Shown: in pieces, positions 1-5,238 of the stretch
Position numbering within the stretch: position 1 is the first letter of the stretch
Layout of the letters: every line of letters starts with the position of its first letter
Assembly: GCA_025353235.1 (NCBI GenBank)
Contig: JANXQZ010000294.1
Span: forward strand, 1 to 9,594
DNA length: 9,594 nt
Origin: Bryobacterales bacterium
GTDB taxonomy: Bacteria; Acidobacteriota; Terriglobia; Bryobacterales; Bryobacteraceae
Direction of reading: 5' to 3'
Translations under genes and position numbers: made by a program
Notes under the pieces: generated by a model
The model's input: only the letters and a program-made list of their open reading frames with translations
The model's database searches: none
What the model was told of the DNA's origin: nothing

Positions 1-65
1 TCTCGCTCGCGTTTCAGGAGCGTCGCGTCGCCAAGACGTAACGCGCGCTGGTCAGGGGGCAGCCG
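1..65 (+). other. Leader upstream of the opcA-like frame, with an in-frame TAA stop
   Basis: In the frame of the following gene, positions 3-41 read S-L-A-F-Q-E-R-R-V-A-K-T and then TAA (39-41). The frame reopens at 42 and reads R-A-L-V-R-G-Q-P before the GTG at 66. This short open stretch could be the last residues of a gene lying mostly outside the window, for example zwf, which often precedes opcA. It could also be a piece of an opcA N-terminal half interrupted by a stop. Neither can be decided from 65 bases. An AGGGGG run at 54-59 sits six bases before the GTG and could serve as its ribosome binding site. Confidence 0.35.
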
Positions 66-575
66 GTGCCCGCGAACGGCACCTTTGCCGATCCGCTCGG
101 AGCTTTGAATTTCATCCGTGAGTTGTTGGCGAGTGGACGAAATGTCGGGGATCTCACTTGGACCCGTCTCACCAGCGTGCGCTCGGCCATTGCGCAGATC
201 TTCGAAAACGAAAGCGCGCGGACTCGCCTGAAGTCCCTTGAACGGGTGACCATTTCCTATGCCGGACCAAAGCTGTCCGATGTGGAAACGATGCCAACCT
301 GCTTGCAATATCTGATGGCTTGGTTTCGGGTCACGTTGTCGGTCCCGGTTGAATCGCTGCACGCTCAGACCCGGCCCAATTATGAAGTGAGCGGCATCCG
401 TTTGGAAGGATCTGACTTTCAGGCATCCGTGGAGTTGCATGATTCAATGGCGGAGGTGACCGTAAATCAATTGAGTCGCCGCGTGTCGTTTCCCAAGCTT
501 GGCGATTGCGATTTGCTGCGGGAGGAATTATCAATCGTTGGAGTTGATCCGATTTACCGGAGGTGCATCGGATGA
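66..575 (+). CDS. opcA: OpcA-like glucose-6-phosphate dehydrogenase assembly protein, C-terminal half
   Basis: The 169-residue product resembles the second half of OpcA, the accessory protein that assembles or activates glucose-6-phosphate dehydrogenase in the oxidative pentose-phosphate pathway of the cytoplasm. The key match is the block G-D-L-T-W-T-R-L-T-S-V-R at residues 28-39, equivalent to the G-D-L-x-W-x-R-L-T-P-W-R signature of the family. It is followed by a helical L-Q-Y-L-M-A-W segment (80-86), where OpcA has its L-L-A-G-W-L-type helix. Known OpcA proteins are roughly 300 residues or more, and this signature lies near their middle, so the usual N-terminal half is absent from this frame because of the TAA at 39-41. 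The GTG at 66 has an AGGGGG run upstream and is a usable start. The gene overlaps pgl as ATGA, as expected for a pathway operon. The family call is fairly good; the true start is uncertain. Confidence 0.62.
   Translation: MPANGTFADPLGALNFIRELLASGRNVGDLTWTRLTSVRSAIAQIFENESARTRLKSLERVTISYAGPKLSDVETMPTCLQYLMAWFRVTLSVPVESLHAQTRPNYEVSGIRLEGSDFQASVELHDSMAEVTVNQLSRRVSFPKLGDCDLLREELSIVGVDPIYRRCIG
559..563 (+). promoter_or_regulatory. Ribosome binding site that fixes the pgl start at 572
   Basis: GGAGG at 559-563 lies eight bases before the ATG at 572. The alternative in-frame GTG at 563 would begin inside this Shine-Dalgarno sequence, which argues against it. The ATG overlaps the TGA of the preceding gene (573-575), so pgl translation is probably coupled to it. 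Confidence 0.75.
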
Positions 576-1294
576 GTCATCCTTACCTCTACCCTGACGT
601 GCAACAGACTGCGGCGGCAGCGGGGAAGTTCATCGTAGGACTGCTGGAAGAGAGTCTTTCAGGCGAGTCCACTGCAACCCTGGCGATCTCTGGCGGCACG
701 TCGCCCCGGCTGATGTTCGATGTTATGGCGAAGGCTGATCTTGATTGGGCGAGCGTTCACGTGTTCTGGGTGGATGAACGGGCTGTGCCTCCCAATGATC
801 CGCAGAGCAACTATCTAATGGCCGAACAGAGCTTGATTAGGCCAGCCCGCATTCCTCATAACAACGTGCATCGGGTTCATGCGGAGTTGCAGCCCGATGA
901 AGCGGCTCGGCTATATGCCGAGGAGATTCAGGCTTTCTTCGGATTGAAAAATGGGGAACTTCCGCACTTCGATGTCGTACATAGAGGCATGGGTCCCGAT
1001 GCGCACACAGCCAGTCTGTTTCCGGGTGAGCCTTTGATTGAAGATAGAGAGAATATTGCGGCCGCGGTCTACGTGGAGAAGATGACCCAATGGCGGATCA
1101 CGCTGCTTCCGGGCGTGTTGCTGGCGGCTAAGCACACGGTAATGTTCGTAACGGGAGAGGACAAGGCTAACGCGGTCCACGCGGTGTTCAATGAACCTTA
1201 CGATCCAGCGAAATACCCCGCGCAACTCTCGGCCCATCATGGACGCGGCGTGACGTGGTTCTTCGACCAAGCTGCCGCGAAGTTAATGGATTGA
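572..1294 (+). CDS. pgl: 6-phosphogluconolactonase (DevB/Pgl family)
   Basis: This 240-residue cytoplasmic enzyme should hydrolyse 6-phosphogluconolactone to 6-phosphogluconate, the second step of the oxidative pentose-phosphate pathway, right after glucose-6-phosphate dehydrogenase. The family motifs are present in order: S-G-G-T-S-P at residues 40-45 (phosphate-binding loop), W-V-D-E-R (66-70) followed by P-P-N-D-P-Q-S-N-Y (73-81), and G-M-G-P-D-A-H-T-A-S-L-F-P-G (139-152), which carries the catalytic histidine region. W-R-I-T-L-L-P (174-180) matches the conserved segment after it. The length is typical for bacterial Pgl. The usual P-D-G-H is P-D-A-H here, and the hydrophobic strand before it reads V-V-H-R, which marks a divergent branch. 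The start follows a GGAGG, and the gene overlaps the OpcA-like gene by four bases, so the two are probably co-translated. Confidence 0.93.
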   Translation: MSHPYLYPDVQQTAAAAGKFIVGLLEESLSGESTATLAISGGTSPRLMFDVMAKADLDWASVHVFWVDERAVPPNDPQSNYLMAEQSLIRPARIPHNNVHRVHAELQPDEAARLYAEEIQAFFGLKNGELPHFDVVHRGMGPDAHTASLFPGEPLIEDRENIAAAVYVEKMTQWRITLLPGVLLAAKHTVMFVTGEDKANAVHAVFNEPYDPAKYPAQLSAHHGRGVTWFFDQAAAKLMD

Positions 1295-1341
1295 GCCCTA
1301 CTAATTCACTTGCTGTCCCTGTCTTAGCACTGATTTGTGGG

Positions 1342-1359
1342 GCAGCCAATCCTGGCTGC
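1342..1359. repeat. Inverted repeat (upstream hairpin of a tandem pair)
   Basis: GCAGCCA (1342-1348) and TGGCTGC (1353-1359) form a perfect 7-bp stem with a four-base loop. The hairpin ends exactly where the next one begins at 1360, so the two would stack end to end in RNA. It may be part of the transcription stop after pgl or half of a dispersed palindromic element. Confidence 0.6.
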
Positions 1360-1386
1360 AGCCGCCTTTCAGGCGGCTTTCGTCCT
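1360..1386 (+). terminator. Probable rho-independent terminator after pgl
   Basis: AGCCGCCT (1360-1367) and AGGCGGCT (1371-1378) form a perfect 8-bp, GC-rich stem with a three-base TTC loop, followed by TTCGTCCT. The T tract is short and interrupted, so it would be a weak intrinsic terminator. It lies 65 bases after the pgl stop and 26 bases before the patatin-like gene. That placement separates the sugar-phosphate operon from the downstream module, or partly attenuates read-through into it. No convincing -35/-10 promoter pair was found in the 118-bp gap. Confidence 0.55.
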
Positions 1387-1412
1387 AGAAGATTCTCTGT
1401 CAGGTTGGCACG

Positions 1413-2162
1413 ATGACGGCGCTCGTTCTTTCAGCGGGCGGCATGTTCGGAGCTTACCAGGCAGGTGCGTGGAAAGCACTCTCAGGATTTCTCCAGCCAG
1501 ACATAGTAGTGGGCGCGTCCATCGGGGCCCTCAACGGATGGGCAATCGCCGGGGGCTGTCCCCCCGATCGCCTCATTGAAAGCTGGCTGAGCCTGGACGC
1601 TCTCTCCACTTACCGCTGGCGTGTACCAACCAGACCCTGGCACGGTTTCATGGATTCAACAGCCGTCGAACACTTAATCCAGCGGACCCACGCTGGCTTC
1701 AGCCCGCGCATCCCTTATGGCTTGGTCGCCACCGATACGCTGCGTCTGCGCCCCGTCCTATTTCAGGGGCCAGGTCTGACCTGGCAGCATTTGGCCGCTT
1801 CCGCCGCGATGCTGGGCTGCTTCTCCCAGCATCGCATTGACGGGCGGATCTATTCCGATGGAGGACTCCAATGCGCTTTGCCGATATGGGCAGCGGCCCA
1901 GATGGGGGCCACCCGAGTGATCGCCATTAACGTCATGCCGAATGTGCCCTTAGTAGTGAAAGCCGTCGTCGGTGCAATCCGGGCAGTGGCGCCAAAGCGG
2001 CATATTCCTGAATCCATGGAAGTGATTCGTATCGATGCATCTGTCGGGCTTGGGTCCGCGAAGGATGCCCTTTACTGGAAGCGCAACAATGTCGAGCGCT
2101 GGATCGAACAAGGAGAAATAGACGCCCAGTCCGCAATCGAGGAAAGTCTCCAATGCCGGTGA
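1413..2162 (+). CDS. Patatin-like phospholipase (lipid acyl hydrolase)
   Basis: The 249-residue protein has the complete catalytic set of bacterial patatins. There is a glycine-rich oxyanion loop A-G-G-M-F-G-A-Y-Q-A-G (8-18), the nucleophile elbow G-A-S-I-G (34-38, catalytic Ser36), and the D-G-G dyad motif (149-151, catalytic Asp149). An A-A-S-A-A-M-L-G-C-F segment (128-137) matches the conserved block between them. Such enzymes hydrolyse acyl esters of membrane lipids with a Ser-Asp dyad. It is a single-domain form with no signal peptide and probably acts on the inner face of the membrane. The ATG at 1413 is preceded by a weak AGG at 1402-1404. Its last ten bases overlap the next gene, so it is very likely co-transcribed with the GTPase module. 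Patatins serve as membrane-damaging effectors in some immune systems, such as CapV in CBASS, but also in ordinary lipid turnover; which applies here is unknown. Confidence 0.9.
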   Translation: MTALVLSAGGMFGAYQAGAWKALSGFLQPDIVVGASIGALNGWAIAGGCPPDRLIESWLSLDALSTYRWRVPTRPWHGFMDSTAVEHLIQRTHAGFSPRIPYGLVATDTLRLRPVLFQGPGLTWQHLAASAAMLGCFSQHRIDGRIYSDGGLQCALPIWAAAQMGATRVIAINVMPNVPLVVKAVVGAIRAVAPKRHIPESMEVIRIDASVGLGSAKDALYWKRNNVERWIEQGEIDAQSAIEESLQCR

Positions 2163-3439
2163 AGTGTCCGCTCTGCTTTCAAAAGCTGGACGCGACGCAG
2201 CAGTTGACTCGCGTCTGCCTGAGCCATCCCGACCTGAAGCAGACCTTCCCATTTGACATCGACCGCAAGGATATATTTTGCAAAGTGAAGACCTGCGAGA
2301 ACCCGCGCTCGATTCAGACCGGCGTCTTCTTGCGCCACGTTGGGTGCCCCGCTAAGAATCCTTACTGGAAGGGCGATGGCACTCCCATCGCCGTCCCCGA
2401 AAAAGACACGCTGGAACGCGAGGGCAAGGTCTTCCACATCCAGCATTGGCTATTCGGCGCGCTGCGAGAACTGGCGGGCTTCGAGCCAGACGCGTCCGAG
2501 ATGTGGTTCCCGCTGCACATGTTTCGAACCGTGAATTGGTATTCGCTCGACGAGCGGCAAGGGCAGGGAATTGGTGCCACTATTCGGCTGGCGGGTGCCA
2601 AGAACGCCGGAAAAACGGTGCTTGCCACCATGGCTCTCGTGCCTTACGGATACGCGCAGCCTCAGCCCGTTCCCGCGTTTCGCGTGGAAAACTATACCTA
2701 CGTTTCGCCGGAAGGGATCGGCGTCGTTCAGCAGCCCCAAGAACAATTCCTGCAGGCGCTGCTGCCCTTCAGCATGTTGCGCGATCAGCAGAACACGCCG
2801 GAGTGGGTGGCCGGAACTCCGCCCACGCGAGCCAATATCAAGGCCGCTTTTTTTCGCGCCAATGTTGAAGATCGCAAGTGGGCTGAAGAGGTTTGGAAGT
2901 ACGTGTTGAACTCGAAAGAGCCCTGGCACTCGCTGCTCTTCTATGACACCGCTGGCGAAGATAACGAGAAGCCTGCGGAGAAGCATAAGGATCCGGTGGA
3001 CATCGGCGCAGTGGTGCTGGATGGCTCGCAACTGCGCTTCTTGGGCCACGTTACGCCGCCCAACGCGAAGACTGCGAGCGAGCGTTTGGCCACCATCGCC
3101 GCCAATCGCAAATGTCTGATCGTTACGAAGGTGGACCTTATCCAGGACGATCTGCTGCTTCCTGCCGAGCGCGAACTGTTGGCAAAGCTGCGCGCTGGGG
3201 AGGCGGTAGAACCTGACGCCGAGAAGAAGCTCCTGCTGCGCTGGCTAGGCGACAAGAACGCTCTTCCGGCAGAGCGCGATCTAGCCTACCAGCTCGCCGA
3301 CGTGGAAGTCTTTCTGGTTTGGACGGAGGGCTTGAACGACACCGACCCCGGCAGCCTGCCCCGGACCTTTGGGCTGCGCAGATTTGTTACTTGGAGTCTG
3401 GACGGGCGCTTCGCTCCCAAGAAGAAGAAAGGGAAATAA
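2153..3439 (+). CDS. GTPase-like P-loop protein with N-terminal Cys/His zinc-binding region
   Basis: The 428-residue protein has two parts. Residues 1-65 hold metal-ligand pairs C5-x2-C8, C22-x2-H25, C43-x4-C48 and H62-x2-C65, suggesting a zinc-ribbon or treble-clef fold. Residues about 143-415 look like a divergent TRAFAC-type GTPase: hydrophobic strand I-R-L-A, P-loop G-A-K-N-A-G-K-T (148-155), switch II L-F-Y-D-T-A-G-E (262-269), and the guanine-specificity motif T-K-V-D (325-328) after strand C-L-I-V. About 110 residues separate the P-loop from D-T-A-G, much more than in Ras-like GTPases, so there is a large insertion. The tail is lysine-rich (423-428). GAGGAAAG at 2139-2146 precedes the ATG. 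It overlaps the patatin gene by ten bases and the next gene by one (TAATG). It may belong to the GTPases of predicted conflict systems that pair with GAP1-type proteins; this subfamily call is from memory. It is probably the regulatory switch of the operon. Confidence 0.82.
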   Translation: MPVKCPLCFQKLDATQQLTRVCLSHPDLKQTFPFDIDRKDIFCKVKTCENPRSIQTGVFLRHVGCPAKNPYWKGDGTPIAVPEKDTLEREGKVFHIQHWLFGALRELAGFEPDASEMWFPLHMFRTVNWYSLDERQGQGIGATIRLAGAKNAGKTVLATMALVPYGYAQPQPVPAFRVENYTYVSPEGIGVVQQPQEQFLQALLPFSMLRDQQNTPEWVAGTPPTRANIKAAFFRANVEDRKWAEEVWKYVLNSKEPWHSLLFYDTAGEDNEKPAEKHKDPVDIGAVVLDGSQLRFLGHVTPPNAKTASERLATIAANRKCLIVTKVDLIQDDLLLPAERELLAKLRAGEAVEPDAEKKLLLRWLGDKNALPAERDLAYQLADVEVFLVWTEGLNDTDPGSLPRTFGLRRFVTWSLDGRFAPKKKKGK

Positions 3440-5238
3440 TGCCTGCGCGCCTGCTTGCTTATGGCGGCACGAGTTTCAGCGAGCGCCGCAGGATTGGCCA
3501 GTGGCCGGCAATTCCTGAAGCAACGTTGAGGGATAGCTACGGGCTCACGGCGAATGCATGGTGCTATGGCATGGGCGTGATCGAGTCGCAGCCTTTTTTG
3601 ATTTTTAGGCAACGCCAGAATGTGGAGCAGCGGGGCGGGTATCCGTTTTCGGTGTTGCTCGATCCGGGAGAGCCAGTGTGGGAGCGGTTCGGGTGGAACG
3701 CGGCATCGCTGGTAGAAGCGCTGATCTTGGAAAGGCCGGAGTTACTGTTTCAAACTCCGGAGACTTGTTCCTCGGATGCCTTGGAACGACTGGTCGGCGG
3801 GATTAAGGCTTCGTCCGCCGCGGCTAATGCCTCGCCTCTGTCTTACTTAATTGCCGCAAGTGCTCTAGAACCAGTTCTCGCGGGATCTCCCAATCGGCCC
3901 GATCCGGGAACTTTCGCAGCGGCCCTAGCGGCACTGCCCGTCTGTTTTCGCGCAAGCCGGGGATGGCTGGTGGGAGGCGGTTCGGCTCATGGGAAAGCGC
4001 TCGGGGCGAGTTTGGTGATCGATGATCAAGTCTCAACCGATGCGTCACCTTCGATCGAAACGGGACGGAGGTTGATCGAGGCGTGGGAGTCAGTTACTGA
4101 GCCGCGCGCGTTAGCAAGCGGTCAACGTCCGCTATGGATGTGGGAGGTAAATCCCGCGGATTACCTTGACGCAATCCTGCTTCTGCGCGAGATCCAGACC
4201 GCCCCGGCGCCAACTGATGAACTCATAACCCGTGCCGGAAGCGCCCGCGCTGTCCAGCCCGAAATTGACCAAGCCATCTCCGAACTCCTCACGCGGGGCA
4301 GCGATCCATTGGGACCCAAAGCCAGCGCCCTGCTAGTTGGGTTCGTTTTGCAAAAAACCCGCAAACTGGAGTCCGACGTAGCCCAGCGGCTTGACCCTGA
4401 GACCGTCCTGGCCGAATTGCGCCGCTTCGGAAGCCCGCCCAAGCGCGTACCCAAAGGCTTGCCAATTCCACGGGAGCTGCGGCTACGAATGTGGCTCGAC
4501 CACTTGGATAAGTTGCGCTCCGACTTGCGCAAAAACCTTGCCGATTCGCTCGATCAACTCGACCCTGTCACACCCGAAGAGCGTCAAGCGTTAGTCCAGC
4601 ATGCCCTTGCAGCTCTTCCTGGAAGCGATGAAAAACTCACCGAATGGAACAAGTTTCAACAGGACCCGGAAGTATGGATGCTACTCGCGCCTTCGCTCGA
4701 GGCAGAGGCATTGCGCCGCGACATCCGAAAAGGGAAGGGCGCACCCGCGAAACAACCGGAAGTTCGCCCGCTGGGGGAGGCATTGAGCAAGCTTCTGTTC
4801 GATTCAGGCCCCGATTCCGTCGACCAACTAGCCACAGAACTGTCCGCCAAATATGCCAAGCAGAACAGCGCCGAATCGCGCTCCGAAATGGACGAAGTAA
4901 TAACGGCTCATCTGAAGAAGGGCGGGGCTCAATTCGCCGAAAGTTTTGCCGACAAATACTTCGCCCTGGGGGATGCTCTGAGCTTCCTTACGGCCAGTTC
5001 GCAGGACCGCCTGATTGAGTGTCTGCGCGACCACAACGTGCTCGACCCCAAGGCTCGCGACATCACCTATGCCTTCAACAATCCTGCGTCGCGCAATTCC
5101 TACACGCGCGCCCTGGCTCGCGTGCTCCTCAAAGATAGAGAGCTTCGAAAGAGGGTGGCGCTGCAGGTGGGAGATTTGCCCGAAGACTTCGAGCGAAGAT
5201 TAAAAACCGTGCTCAAACACAAGGCTGGCCGCGCGTGA
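3439..5238 (+). CDS. Uncharacterised 599-aa soluble protein, possibly GAP1-like GTPase partner
   Basis: I do not recognise this protein with certainty. It has no signal peptide or membrane segment and should be cytoplasmic. Residues 1-200 look alpha/beta, with several Trp/Gly-rich strands (W41-C-Y-G-M-G46, F69/70 region, G175-W-L-V-G-G-G181). The segment G-W-L-V-G-G-G-S-A-H-G-K-A-L-G is not a recognisable P-loop. Residues 240-599 are strongly helical, charged and rich in Leu, Glu and Lys, like a scaffold or protein-interaction region. Its size, position directly after a GTPase and N-terminal layout recall the GTPase-associated protein 1 (GAP1) families described in predicted conflict systems, but the resemblance is loose. 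The ATG at 3439 shares one base with the upstream TAA and has AAAGGG just before it. An in-frame ATG at 3319 lies deep inside the GTPase gene and is unlikely. The last bases overlap the next gene as GTGA, so both neighbours are translationally coupled and probably physical partners. Confidence 0.75.
   Translation: MPARLLAYGGTSFSERRRIGQWPAIPEATLRDSYGLTANAWCYGMGVIESQPFLIFRQRQNVEQRGGYPFSVLLDPGEPVWERFGWNAASLVEALILERPELLFQTPETCSSDALERLVGGIKASSAAANASPLSYLIAASALEPVLAGSPNRPDPGTFAAALAALPVCFRASRGWLVGGGSAHGKALGASLVIDDQVSTDASPSIETGRRLIEAWESVTEPRALASGQRPLWMWEVNPADYLDAILLLREIQTAPAPTDELITRAGSARAVQPEIDQAISELLTRGSDPLGPKASALLVGFVLQKTRKLESDVAQRLDPETVLAELRRFGSPPKRVPKGLPIPRELRLRMWLDHLDKLRSDLRKNLADSLDQLDPVTPEERQALVQHALAALPGSDEKLTEWNKFQQDPEVWMLLAPSLEAEALRRDIRKGKGAPAKQPEVRPLGEALSKLLFDSGPDSVDQLATELSAKYAKQNSAESRSEMDEVITAHLKKGGAQFAESFADKYFALGDALSFLTASSQDRLIECLRDHNVLDPKARDITYAFNNPASRNSYTRALARVLLKDRELRKRVALQVGDLPEDFERRLKTVLKHKAGRA

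Noticed and set aside
911..1270. Reverse-strand open frame of 119 codons
   Set aside because: It is opposite the conserved C-terminal motifs of pgl and has no independent support.
1295..1412. Promoter for the patatin operon
   Set aside because: I looked for -35/-10 pairs with 16-18 bp spacing and found none convincing. The operon may use a divergent promoter or depend on read-through.
1337..1579. + strand open frame of 80 codons beginning before the patatin-like gene
   Set aside because: It runs through the two hairpins and then overlaps the start of the patatin-like gene in another frame. Its product has no recognisable features.
2848..2854. Run of seven T residues inside the GTPase gene, considered as a slippage or frameshift site
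   Set aside because: The zero frame continues intact through it to the D-T-A-G and T-K-V-D motifs, and neither shifted frame gives a sensible product.
3319..3438. Earlier in-frame ATG for the 599-aa protein
   Set aside because: It would overlap the GTPase gene by about 120 bases. The ATG at 3439 has a good AAAGGG upstream and forms a typical TAATG junction.
3616..4030. Possible nucleotide-binding loop in the 599-aa protein (G-G-G-S-A-H-G-K near residues 179-186)
   Set aside because: It lacks the G-x4-G-K-S/T pattern and no Walker B-like strand follows, so I do not call it a P-loop.
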